DNA from: Prosthecodimorpha staleyi | Lineage (GTDB): Bacteria; Pseudomonadota; Alphaproteobacteria; Rhizobiales; Ancalomicrobiaceae | Length of the DNA stretch: 64,000 bases | NCBI RefSeq assembly: GCF_018729455.1 | Contig: NZ_JAHHZF010000012.1 | Coordinates: 62,001-126,000, forward strand | Direction of reading: 5' to 3' | Part shown: positions 15,968 through 24,299 of the stretch, piece by piece | How the letters are laid out: each line of letters starts with the position of its first letter | Numbering within the stretch: the first letter of the stretch is position 1 | Notes under the pieces: model-generated | What the model was told of the DNA's origin: nothing | Database searches by the model: none | The model's input: the letters and a program-made list of their open reading frames with translations, nothing else | Translations under genes and position numbers: made by a program

Positions 15968-16987
15968 TCAGGGCTTGCGCTGGTCGACCGGCGGCAGGAA
16001 CTTGGTCGTGTAGATGTCCTCGGGCTTCGGCACCACCTTCAGCGCGTAGGCCTCGGCCGCAACCTCGATCGACTTCTGCATGCGGGCCGGGTCGACATGG
16101 CCGAAGCCGTTCGCCTTGATGCTGGGGGTCAGCATCGCGCGGTCGAGCACGAATTTCAGGCGGGCCTTTTCAAGATCGGCCTTGACCAGCGGATCGACCT
16201 TGGAGAGCGACGGCACCGCACCGTCGGGATCCTTGGCGACATCCTTGAGACCCGCGACGGTGGCACGCACGAAGGCGGCTACGATATCAGGGTTCTTCTC
16301 GGCATAGTCCTTCCGGACGATCACGGTCGAGCCGTAGAGATCGAGACCGTTCTCCGGGAAGGGGAAGATCACGATGTCGTCCGCCGCGACACCGATCCCG
16401 GTCAGATTGAAGACCGAAGTCGAGGCGAAGCCCGAAATGGCGTCGACCTGTCCCTGCACCAGCATCGCCTCGCGCAGCTGCGGCTGCATGGAGGTCCATT
16501 TCACAGCGGCGGCATCGATGCCGGCCGCCTTGGCGAAGGCCGGGAACATCAGGCGGGAGCTGTCCGCTTCCGGCGCGCCGAGCGTCTTTCCGACCAGGTC
16601 CTTCGGCGACTTGATGCCCGATTTCTTCAGCGTGATGATCGAATTCAGGGTCTTGTCGAAGGTCTGGAAGACGCCGAGCACCGGATTGGACGGATTGTCG
16701 CCGACGAATTTGATAACCGCATTGATGTCCGAGAAGCCGATATCGTAGGCGCCGCTGGCCACCTTGGTGACCGCGTCGCCGGAGCCGAAGCCGCGGTCGA
16801 TCTTGACGTTCAGGCCTTCCTTGGTGAAGTAGCCCTTCTCCTGCGCGACCGTCCAGATGGCGTGGTTGCCCTGCACGGCCCAATCGAGGGTGAATTTCAC
16901 GTCCTTGGTCTGCGCCAGCGCCGCCCCGGCGCCAAACACCAGCGCGACCGCGCCGGCAAAGAACGATTTCGCGATTCCGATCGACAT
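15968..16987 (-). CDS. ABC transporter substrate-binding protein, NitT/TauT (SsuA/THI5-like) family
   Basis: The 339-residue protein starts MSIGIAKSFFAGAVALVF with a signal peptide ending near AALAQ (residue 25). CGGAGGCGTCC precedes the ATG. The mature part shows the NitT/TauT/pyrimidine-precursor binding fold: FTLDWAVQGNHAIWTVAQEK at the N-terminus, VASGAYDIGFSD, and GKTLGAPEADSSR. Ligands in this family include taurine, nitrate, sulfonates and thiamine pyrimidine precursors; the FTLDW opening recalls the ThiY-like group. No permease or ATPase gene adjoins it, so it is an orphan in this window. Both neighbours (uxuB and radC) are functionally unrelated. Confidence 0.85.
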   Translation of the reverse strand: MSIGIAKSFFAGAVALVFGAGAALAQTKDVKFTLDWAVQGNHAIWTVAQEKGYFTKEGLNVKIDRGFGSGDAVTKVASGAYDIGFSDINAVIKFVGDNPSNPVLGVFQTFDKTLNSIITLKKSGIKSPKDLVGKTLGAPEADSSRLMFPAFAKAAGIDAAAVKWTSMQPQLREAMLVQGQVDAISGFASTSVFNLTGIGVAADDIVIFPFPENGLDLYGSTVIVRKDYAEKNPDIVAAFVRATVAGLKDVAKDPDGAVPSLSKVDPLVKADLEKARLKFVLDRAMLTPSIKANGFGHVDPARMQKSIEVAAEAYALKVVPKPEDIYTTKFLPPVDQRKP

Positions 16988-17115
16988 GGACGCCTCCGAA
17001 CTGGCCCGGCGGCCCGCGCGGGCCACCGTCATCGGGGCGTCAGTTCACACTGCGCCCACGTCCCTGTCGAGCGCATTTTTAGGCAGCCCACCGAAAAGGC
17101 AATCGTGCGCCTCCG

Positions 17116-17826
17116 TCAGATCAGCTTCAGCCCGCGGAAGCTGGCGTGGCCGTCGCGGCCGACGATGATGTGGTCGTGCACCAGAATGCCGAGCGGCTTG
17201 GCGACATCGATGATCTGGCGCGTCATGGTGATGTCGGCCTGCGACGGCGTCGGATCGCCGGACGGATGGTTGTGAACCAGCACCACGGCCGTGGCGGAAA
17301 GTTCCAGCGCCCGCTTGATGATCTCGCGCGGATAGACCGGCGTGTGGTCGACGGTGCCGACCTGCTGCACCTCGTCGGCGATCAGGCCATTCTTCTTGTC
17401 CAGGAACAGGATGCGGAACTGCTCGCGGGTCTCGAAGGCCATGGCGGTGCGGCAATAGTCGATCACCTGGCTCCAGCTCGACAGGATCGGTTTCTTGAAC
17501 ACTTCGCCGCGCACGAGACGCTGGGCGGCCGCCTGCACCAGCTTCAGATCGGCGGCGACAGCCTCGCCGATGCCCGGCACTTCGGTCAACCGGTCGACCG
17601 GCGCGGCGAGGACCTCGGCAAAGGAACCGAACCGGGCGACCAGCGTCTTGGCCAGTCCCTTCACGTCGCGCCGCGGAATCGAGCGGAACAGCAACAGTTC
17701 GAGAAGTTCGTAGTCCGGCATGCCGTCGGCGCCGGACTCGCGAAAGCGCGCCTTCAGCCGTTCGCGGTGGCCGTGCCAATGGGGCTCCTGCGATGCGGGA
17801 AGACTCGCTTCGTCGAAGCCTGTCAT
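17116..17826 (-). CDS. radC: RadC-family JAB1/MPN-domain protein
   Basis: This 236-residue protein has an N-terminal helix-hairpin-helix region (about 30-105, with [15 protein letters not shown]) and a C-terminal JAMM/MPN domain. The metal motif is [17 protein letters not shown]. Despite its old name the family has no proven repair role, and peptidase or nuclease-like activity is only predicted. It lies eight bases downstream of map on the same strand in the conserved order sfsA-map-radC. The start at 17826 ([12 protein letters not shown]) is taken because the longer frame runs back through map. Confidence 0.93.
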   Translation of the reverse strand: MTGFDEASLPASQEPHWHGHRERLKARFRESGADGMPDYELLELLLFRSIPRRDVKGLAKTLVARFGSFAEVLAAPVDRLTEVPGIGEAVAADLKLVQAAAQRLVRGEVFKKPILSSWSQVIDYCRTAMAFETREQFRILFLDKKNGLIADEVQQVGTVDHTPVYPREIIKRALELSATAVVLVHNHPSGDPTPSQADITMTRQIIDVAKPLGILVHDHIIVGRDGHASFRGLKLI

Positions 17827-17834
17827 GGCCGGCG

Positions 17835-18662
17835 TCAGATCCTGTAGGGCGGCTTGTGCAATCCGGCCGGCGAAAGCGTGAAGATCTCGCAACCGGTTTC
17901 GGTGACCCCGACGGTATGCTCGAATTGCGCGGAAAGCGAGCGGTCGCGCGTCACGGCCGTCCAGCCGTCGGCGAGCACCTTCACGTGCGGTCGGCCCAGA
18001 TTGACCATCGGTTCGATGGTGAAGATCATGCCCGGCTTCAGCTCGATCCCCTCGCCCGGCCGCCCGTAGTGCAGGATGTTCGGCGCGTCGTGGAACAGCA
18101 GTCCGACGCCGTGGCCGCAGAAATCGCGCACCACCGAGCAACGCTCCGCCTCGACATAATCCTGGATGGCAGCGCCGATATCGCCGGTCGTCCGGCCGGG
18201 TTTCACCGCGGCGATACCGCGCATCAGCGATTCGTAGGTCACGTCGACCAGCCGCTCGGCTGCCCGCTTGACCTCGCCGATCAGGTACATGCGCGAGGAA
18301 TCGCCATGCCAGCCGTCGAGGATGTAGGTCACGTCGATATTCACGATGTCGCCGTCGCGCAGCGGCTTCTCGTTCGGGATGCCATGGCAGACGACATGGT
18401 TGATCGAGGTGCAGGTGCTCTTGGTGTAGCCGCGATAGTTCAGCGTCGCCGGGAGCGCGCCGTGATCGAGGCCGAAGGCATAGACGAAATCGTTGATCTC
18501 GTCGGTCGTGGTCCCCGGCCTGGCCAGCGCGGCGAGTTCGTCCAGACAGCGCGCCGCCAGTTGCCCGGCCTTGCGCATGCCGGCGAAACCGTCGGGGCCG
18601 TAGAGCCGGATGGCGCCGGTATTCCGGTGCGGCGCCGTCGCCGCGTCGACATAGGTGACCAT
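17835..18662 (-). CDS. map: Methionine aminopeptidase, type I
   Basis: This 275-residue cytoplasmic enzyme removes the initiator methionine from nascent proteins. The pita-bread metal ligands are visible in [16 protein letters not shown] (two Asp), [12 protein letters not shown] (His), FTIEPM (Glu) and the C-terminal SAQFEHTV (Glu). Length and start ([14 protein letters not shown]) match type Ia enzymes of alphaproteobacteria. Two upstream in-frame starts would add a non-homologous leader and lack a ribosome-binding site. The gene sits between sfsA and radC. Its activity is needed, among others, to expose the N-terminal Thr of Anbu encoded nearby, though there is no evidence of a specific link. 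Confidence 0.95.
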   Translation of the reverse strand: MVTYVDAATAPHRNTGAIRLYGPDGFAGMRKAGQLAARCLDELAALARPGTTTDEINDFVYAFGLDHGALPATLNYRGYTKSTCTSINHVVCHGIPNEKPLRDGDIVNIDVTYILDGWHGDSSRMYLIGEVKRAAERLVDVTYESLMRGIAAVKPGRTTGDIGAAIQDYVEAERCSVVRDFCGHGVGLLFHDAPNILHYGRPGEGIELKPGMIFTIEPMVNLGRPHVKVLADGWTAVTRDRSLSAQFEHTVGVTETGCEIFTLSPAGLHKPPYRI

Positions 18663-18870
18663 GGAGAAAGATCCGCATGAGTTCGGGACGCGGGCGGGCC
18701 GCTCATCATGGTTGTCCATATAAATCGTCGCAAAGACTTTCGCCATGAACTTCGGGCGGCCTGCAGCTTTGCAATCGCTGGCGAGCGCATCCCGGCCGCA
18801 AAGCCGACGAAACGCCGGAGCCCGGGACGGCAGGCCGGCGAGCCCTCCCTGCCCCGTCAATTCCACAGCG

Positions 18871-19569
18871 CTATGCCATCGGCACCTTGCGTTCGACGAC
18901 GATCTCCTCGGGCGTGATCCGGCAGGCATAGGCGACGGCCTCGACGCCGCGGGCGGCGGCGCGGTCGAAGGCGCGCGCATAGGTGGGGTCTATGTCGGCG
19001 GCCAGCGCGAAGCTGTCGGCGTCCGGCCGCTGGATCAGGTAGACCATCATGGCCCGATGGCCTTCGGCGACCTGATCGGCCAGTTCGTCGAGATGCTTGG
19101 CACCGCGTGCGGTCACGCTGTCGGGGAATTCGGCCAGGCCGGCGCGGCGCAGCAGATGGACATTCTTGACCTCGACATAGGCGCGGCCGCGCGCCTCGTC
19201 TTCCAGCAGCAGGTCGATGCGGCTGTTGCGACCGTATTTGACCTCCCGGCGCAACGCCGCATAGCCGGCAAGTTCGCCGATCGTGCCCTCCCGGACTGCC
19301 GCCTCGACCAGTCCATTCGGCCAGGCCGTGTTGATTCCGACCAGCGCCCCGTCGACTTCCACCAGTTCCCAGGAATAGGCGAGCTTGCGCTTGGGATCGT
19401 CGGACCGCGACAACCAGACCCGCATGCCCGGCGCCGCAAGGCCGAGCATCGAGCCGGGATTGGCGCAATGGGCGGTGACGCTCTCGCCGGTGTCGAGTTC
19501 GACATCGGCCAGAAAGCGCTTGTACCGGCGGACGAGACGGCCGGCCATCAGGGGACGGGGAAAGCGCAT
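18871..19569 (-). CDS. sfsA: SfsA-family protein (sugar fermentation stimulation protein homolog)
   Basis: The 232-residue protein has the full SfsA layout. An N-terminal OB-like domain has [18 protein letters not shown] and NPGSMLGL. A nuclease-like core shows [23 protein letters not shown] and [13 protein letters not shown]. The Asp and the Glu-x-Lys of the core match the PD-(D/E)XK nuclease pattern, although its cellular role is unsettled. It is the first gene of sfsA-map-radC and is divergent from the Anbu operon across 296 bases, in which I see no gene. Confidence 0.95.
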   Translation of the reverse strand: MRFPRPLMAGRLVRRYKRFLADVELDTGESVTAHCANPGSMLGLAAPGMRVWLSRSDDPKRKLAYSWELVEVDGALVGINTAWPNGLVEAAVREGTIGELAGYAALRREVKYGRNSRIDLLLEDEARGRAYVEVKNVHLLRRAGLAEFPDSVTARGAKHLDELADQVAEGHRAMMVYLIQRPDADSFALAADIDPTYARAFDRAAARGVEAVAYACRITPEEIVVERKVPMA

Positions 19570-19865
19570 GGGACCTCGGGGCTGAAGTGCAGGTTCGGTC
19601 CCATGCCCTATCCGATTCCCGCCGCCCGTCGCACGATGGCAGGGACCACGGCCTGCGGCGCCGGGAGACTCGCATGCAGGCGAAATCCCGGCGCCTCACG
19701 GAAAGGCAGACACGTCAACTGCGAATGTCGCAAAAACAGGCATGTTGCCGAAGCCTGCGGCAGAAAAAGTAGAGTTCCGGGTCTTTGCTGGTCATGAATC
19801 CGGCTTGCGCGACGGCACGACCTTTGCGGAAATGGGATCAGCAAATCGGCAAGGAAGCGACCCGC

Positions 19866-21353
19866 ATGATCGCCAAGGCGTTCGACGAGATGACGGCTCT
19901 GGGGGACGGTTGCCGATCGGGATATGAACTCGTCCAGGCATGGCTCGCCGCGACCCCGGCGGAGACGCTGCGCCAGAGGCAGCAGGAAGCCGAACTCCTG
20001 TTCCGGCGGATCGGCATCACCTTCGCGGTCTATGGCGACGCCGAGGGCGAGGAGCGGCTGATTCCGTTCGACATCGTGCCGCGCGTCCTGACCCGACCGG
20101 AATGGCAGCGCCTGTCCAAGGGATTGGAGCAGCGCGTCAACGCGCTCAACATGTTCCTCAAGGACATCTACGGTAAGGGCGAGGTCCTCAAGGCGGGCGT
20201 CGTGCCCGAGGATCTGGTCTATCGGAACCCGTATTTCCGGCCCGAGATGCAGGGCATGCAGCTGCCGCACGACATCTACGTGATGATCGCGGGCATCGAC
20301 ATTGTCCGCGTCGACGCTGACACCTTCTATGTGCTGGAGGACAATGCGCGCACGCCGTCGGGTGTCTCCTACATGCTGGAGAACCGGGAGGTGATGATGC
20401 GCCTCTTCCCCGATCTCTGCGCCCGCCATCGCATTGCCCCCGTCGAGAACTATGCCGACGAATTGCTCGCGACCCTGAAATCGGTCGCGCCGGATTCGGC
20501 GCCCGGCGAGCCGACCGTGGCGGTCCTGACGCCCGGCGCCTTCAACTCGGCCTATTACGAGCACTCGTTCCTGGCCGACAAACTCGGCGTCGAGCTGGTC
20601 GAGGGCCGCGACCTGTTCGTGCGCGAGAACATCGTCTACATGCGCACCACCGAGGGACCGAAGCGGCTCGACGTGATCTATCGCCGTGTCGACGACGATT
20701 TCATCGATCCCCTCGCCTTCCGGCCCGATTCGGTGCTCGGCGTGCCGGGGCTTCTGTCGGCCTACCGCGCCGGCAACGTGACGCTCGCCAACGCGGTCGG
20801 AACCGGCTGCGCCGACGACAAGGCGGTCTACAGCTACATGCCGGAGATCGTCCGCTTCTATACGGGCGCCGAGCCGATCCTCTCCAATGTGCCGACCTGG
20901 CGCTGCCGCGAGCCCGATGCCCTGAAATATGTGCTCGAGCACCTGCCCGAACTGGTGGTCAAGGAGGTCGACGGCTCCGGCGGCTACGGCATGCTGGTCG
21001 GGCCGAAGGCCGACAGCGCCACGATCGAGAATTTCCGGCAGAAGCTGATCCGCGATCCGTCGAAATTCATCGCCCAGCCGACGCTCGCACTGTCCACCGT
21101 GCCGACATTCGTCGGCGAAGGCGTCGCGCCCCGGCACGTCGACCTGCGCCCCTATGTGCTGACCGGCGCCGACGGGGTGAAGACCGTGCCGGGCGGATTG
21201 ACCCGGGTCGCCCTCAAGGAAGGCTCTCTGGTGGTCAATTCCAGCCAGGGCGGCGGCACCAAGGACACCTGGGTGGTCGACGTGCCGATCACCGATGCCG
21301 CCATCATGCAGTTCCAGCAGCAGCAACAGCAGCAATCCCGCCACCGTCCCTGA
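19866..21353 (+). CDS. Circularly permuted ATP-grasp protein (COG2308 type), first gene of the Anbu operon
   Basis: The 495-residue protein belongs to the DUF404/DUF407 circularly permuted ATP-grasp family. The permuted core shows GITFAVYGDAEGEERLIPFD (about 50-69), FRPEMQGMQLP, YVLEDNARTPSGVSYMLENR, the VVKEVDGSGGYGMLVG nucleotide-binding loop, and VDLRPYVLTG near the end. Family members are predicted amide-bond ligases. They occur almost invariably with the alpha-E and transglutaminase-like proteins and the Anbu peptidase, as here. The start MIAKAFDEM at 19866 follows AAGGAAG; a longer TTG start is rejected. A run of seven to eight glutamines precedes the C-terminus. The substrate is unknown; a small peptide modification is the published hypothesis. 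Confidence 0.92.
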   Translation: MIAKAFDEMTALGDGCRSGYELVQAWLAATPAETLRQRQQEAELLFRRIGITFAVYGDAEGEERLIPFDIVPRVLTRPEWQRLSKGLEQRVNALNMFLKDIYGKGEVLKAGVVPEDLVYRNPYFRPEMQGMQLPHDIYVMIAGIDIVRVDADTFYVLEDNARTPSGVSYMLENREVMMRLFPDLCARHRIAPVENYADELLATLKSVAPDSAPGEPTVAVLTPGAFNSAYYEHSFLADKLGVELVEGRDLFVRENIVYMRTTEGPKRLDVIYRRVDDDFIDPLAFRPDSVLGVPGLLSAYRAGNVTLANAVGTGCADDKAVYSYMPEIVRFYTGAEPILSNVPTWRCREPDALKYVLEHLPELVVKEVDGSGGYGMLVGPKADSATIENFRQKLIRDPSKFIAQPTLALSTVPTFVGEGVAPRHVDLRPYVLTGADGVKTVPGGLTRVALKEGSLVVNSSQGGGTKDTWVVDVPITDAAIMQFQQQQQQQSRHRP

Positions 21354-21418
21354 CGGGAGCCACACCAGACCCGAACCGCCGCCATTGGTCCCGCGCTGCC
21401 GAAAGGTTACCCTGTCCG

Positions 21419-22360
21419 ATGCTGAGCCGCACAGCCGACAGCCTCTACTGGCTCTCCCGCTACGTCGAGCGCGCCGAGAACACCGCCCGCATCATCGACG
21501 CCGCCTCCCGCCTGGCCGCCCTGCCGGCCGGCTACGGCAGCGCCACGAATGAATGGGAATCGGCCCTCGCCGCGACCGGGAGCAAGGAGAATTTCGCCGC
21601 CCATTATGACGAGGCGACGCCGGAGACCGTGGTCGAGTTCCTCGCCTTCTCGCCGCAGAATCCGTCCTCGATCAAGAACTGCCTGGAGAATGCGCGCACC
21701 AATGCGCGCTCGGTCCGCACCGCTCTGACGACCGAGCTCTGGGAGACGATCAACTCGGCTTGGCTGGAATTGAAGAACTACAGCCCGCGCGACCACAATC
21801 TGTCCCGGCTGGCGGATTTCCTGCGCTTCGTGAAGCAGACCTCGCTGTCCTTCGACGGATCGGCCTACCGGACCATGCTGCGCTCGGACAGCTACTGCTT
21901 TACCCGCATCGGCGTCTACATGGAGCGCGCCGACGCCACCGCGCGGATTCTGGACGTGAAGTATCACGTCCTTCTGCCGCCCGGCGCGCAGGTCGGCGGC
22001 AGCCTCGACTATTTCCAATGGTCCTCGATCCTGCGCTCCGTGTCGGCCCTGACCGCCTATCACTGGGTCTACCGGCAGAACCTGAAGCCTTGGCTGGTCG
22101 CCGACCTGCTCATCCTCAACCAGCAGATGCCGCGCTCGATCGCCAGCTGCTACGAGAACCTCACCCGCTATCTCGACATGCTGGCACGCCACTACGGCCG
22201 CCAGGGCCCGAGCCAGCGGCATGCCCGCAGCACCTTCACGCGGCTTCAGAACGCCAATCTGGACGATGTCTTCCAGTCTGGCCTGCACGAGTTCTTGTCG
22301 GAATTCATTGCCGACAACAACCGGCTCGGGTCGCAGATCAACGAGCAATATCTGATCTGA
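21419..22360 (+). CDS. Alpha-E domain protein (DUF403)
   Basis: The 313-residue all-helical protein starts MLSRTADSLYWLSRYVERAE, the diagnostic opening of the alpha-E (DUF403) family, and contains a second TRIGVYMERADATARILD repeat of the same helix. It is the expected partner of the permuted ATP-grasp ligase and lies 65 bases downstream of it. No catalytic activity is established for the family. It is cytoplasmic by composition. The spacing and uniform strand indicate co-transcription of all four genes to 24186. Confidence 0.93.
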   Translation: MLSRTADSLYWLSRYVERAENTARIIDAASRLAALPAGYGSATNEWESALAATGSKENFAAHYDEATPETVVEFLAFSPQNPSSIKNCLENARTNARSVRTALTTELWETINSAWLELKNYSPRDHNLSRLADFLRFVKQTSLSFDGSAYRTMLRSDSYCFTRIGVYMERADATARILDVKYHVLLPPGAQVGGSLDYFQWSSILRSVSALTAYHWVYRQNLKPWLVADLLILNQQMPRSIASCYENLTRYLDMLARHYGRQGPSQRHARSTFTRLQNANLDDVFQSGLHEFLSEFIADNNRLGSQINEQYLI

Positions 22361-22407
22361 GTGACTGTCCGCCTTTGGTTCCCGCCCCTTGCCGCCCGGA
22401 AAACGCG

Positions 22408-23226
22408 ATGCGCCTCAGGATCACCCACGAGACCGTCTACACCTATGAGAAGCCGGCCTCATACGCGATCCAGACGCTCCGCCTGATGCCACGCGGCTCG
22501 CAACAGCAGTTCGTGACCGATTGGCGCATCGACGTCAGCCAGGATTGCCGCCTGTCCCCGGTGGAGGATCATTTCGGCAATCTGACCCACGCCTTCTCGA
22601 TCGACGGGCCGATCGACGAACTGTCGATTGTGGCCTCCGGCGAGGTCGTGACCGAGGAGACCACCGGCGTTCTGCGCGGCACGCCCGAACGGCTGCCGCT
22701 GTCGCTGTTCCTGCGCAGCACCGATCTGACCCGACCCGATCCGGCGATCCGCGCGTTTGCGGCGGCGATCGCGGAAGGCGAGGAAGACCGCCTTGCCGTC
22801 CTGCACAAGCTGATGGCAGAAGTGCATGACGCGATGCATTACGACGAGGATGCGACCGAGCCCTCGACGACGGCCGCGGATGCCTTTCAGGCGGGCCACG
22901 GGGTCTGCCAGGACCTGGCCCATGTGTTCATCGCCGCGGCCCGTTCCCTCGAGATCCCAGCCCGCTATGTCGGTGGCTATATGTTGCGGGATGATGGTGA
23001 GAACGTCCAGGCGGCCGGCCATGCCTGGGTGGAGGCTTTCGTCAGCCCGGCGCTCGGCTGGGTCGGCTTCGATCCGGCCAACGATATCTGCCCGACCGAA
23101 GCCTATGTGCGGGTCGCCTCCGGTCTCGACTATCTCGACGCGGCCCCGATCCGCGGGACCCGCTACGGCGGCCAGGGCGAAGTCATGAAGGTCAAGGTCA
23201 AGATCGAGAAGACCGGGGAATTCTGA
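22408..23226 (+). CDS. Transglutaminase-like protease (COG1305) of the Anbu operon
   Basis: This 272-residue protein has an N-terminal beta-rich domain (about 1-115, MRLRITHETVYTYEKPA) and a C-terminal transglutaminase-like papain fold. The catalytic triad is visible as Cys167 (GHGVCQDLAHV), His205 (AGHAWVEA) and Asp222 (GFDPAND). Bacterial members are usually cysteine peptidases or amide-cleaving enzymes rather than cross-linkers. It follows the alpha-E gene by 47 bases and precedes Anbu by 147 bases. The start MRLRITHE at 22408 matches the family; the reading frame extends further back but overlaps the alpha-E gene. Confidence 0.93.
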   Translation: MRLRITHETVYTYEKPASYAIQTLRLMPRGSQQQFVTDWRIDVSQDCRLSPVEDHFGNLTHAFSIDGPIDELSIVASGEVVTEETTGVLRGTPERLPLSLFLRSTDLTRPDPAIRAFAAAIAEGEEDRLAVLHKLMAEVHDAMHYDEDATEPSTTAADAFQAGHGVCQDLAHVFIAAARSLEIPARYVGGYMLRDDGENVQAAGHAWVEAFVSPALGWVGFDPANDICPTEAYVRVASGLDYLDAAPIRGTRYGGQGEVMKVKVKIEKTGEF

Positions 23227-23373
23227 TCCCGCTGACCGTCGCGCAGACACAACGTTTCCATGCAACCCTGACCGACATGTGCAGCTCGCAAGGATGGGCC
23301 ACCTTTCCCTTGCAGACGAAGGATGCCTGTGCCACAGCGGCAGTCCGGCGACGGGGCGGAACGGGGGCGCGTC

Positions 23374-24186
23374 ATGACCTATTGTTGCGGAATTCTGGTT
23401 CGGGAAGGGTTGGTGATGATCGCCGACACCCGCACCAATGCGGGGCTCGACAACATCGCCACCTTCCGCAAGCTGAACGTCTTCAACCGCCCCGGCGAGC
23501 GCTCGATCGCGATCGCGACGGCCGGTAACCTCGCCATCAGCCAGTCGATCGTCTCGCTGGTGACGGAAGGCTTCGAGAATCCGGAGACCGGCGAGATCGA
23601 GACGATCGAGTCCGCCGGCACCATGTTCAAGACCGCGCAGCTGCTCGGTCGCGCCATCCGCGAGGTCTATCGCCTCGACGGCCGCATGCTCGAACAGAAA
23701 AACCTCAATTTCGACGTGACGATGCTGCTCGGCGGCCAGATCAAGGGCGGCCGCCTCCGGCTGTTCATGGTCTACTCGGCCGGCAATTTCATCGAGGCGA
23801 CGGTCGACACACCCTATCTGCAGATCGGCGAGCACAAATACGGCAAGCCGATCCTCGACCGCGCGATCAAATACGACGTCGACCTGCAGGACAGCCTGAA
23901 GATCGGTCTGATCTCGATGGATTCGACCATGCGCTCGAATCTCGGCGTCGGCATGCCGATCGATCTTGCGGTGATCCCGCGCGATGCCATCGCCACCCAA
24001 CTGGTGCATCGGATCGAACCGGGCGAGCCCTATTTCCACGATCTGCGCGAGCGCTGGTCGGCAGCCTTGCGCGCTGCCCATCAGAATATCCCCCGCCCGC
24101 CCTACGGCCCGGTCACGCCGCAGCCGCCGATCCTGCAGCCGACGGCCTTGCCGCCGGCCCAGACCGAACCGGCTTCTTCGCACTGA
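23374..24186 (+). CDS. Proteasome-type peptidase Anbu (ancestral beta subunit)
   Basis: The 270-residue protein starts MTYCCGILVREGLVMIAD. Removal of Met exposes Thr2 as the N-terminal nucleophile, with Asp18 and Lys33 at the places of the proteasome triad (1, 17 and 32 in mature numbering). The fold matches proteasome beta subunits and HslV, but the C-terminus is longer and here ends in a Pro/Gln-rich tail of about 40 residues. Anbu proteins form open-ring or lock-washer assemblies, and their proteolytic activity is uncertain. The start at 23374 is fixed by the catalytic Thr; an upstream in-frame start would bury it. The ATP-grasp, alpha-E and transglutaminase genes upstream make the classic four-gene set. 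Confidence 0.95.
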   Translation: MTYCCGILVREGLVMIADTRTNAGLDNIATFRKLNVFNRPGERSIAIATAGNLAISQSIVSLVTEGFENPETGEIETIESAGTMFKTAQLLGRAIREVYRLDGRMLEQKNLNFDVTMLLGGQIKGGRLRLFMVYSAGNFIEATVDTPYLQIGEHKYGKPILDRAIKYDVDLQDSLKIGLISMDSTMRSNLGVGMPIDLAVIPRDAIATQLVHRIEPGEPYFHDLRERWSAALRAAHQNIPRPPYGPVTPQPPILQPTALPPAQTEPASSH

Positions 24187-24299
24187 ACCGATAAAATTCG
24201 CGAGAAAGTCTGAACGCCAAAACAAGCGGCGCCATTCTAACATTCGTCCGTTGGTCGCCGGGCTCACCCCGAGTCGGCCGTTCCGACCCGAGTGGATGA

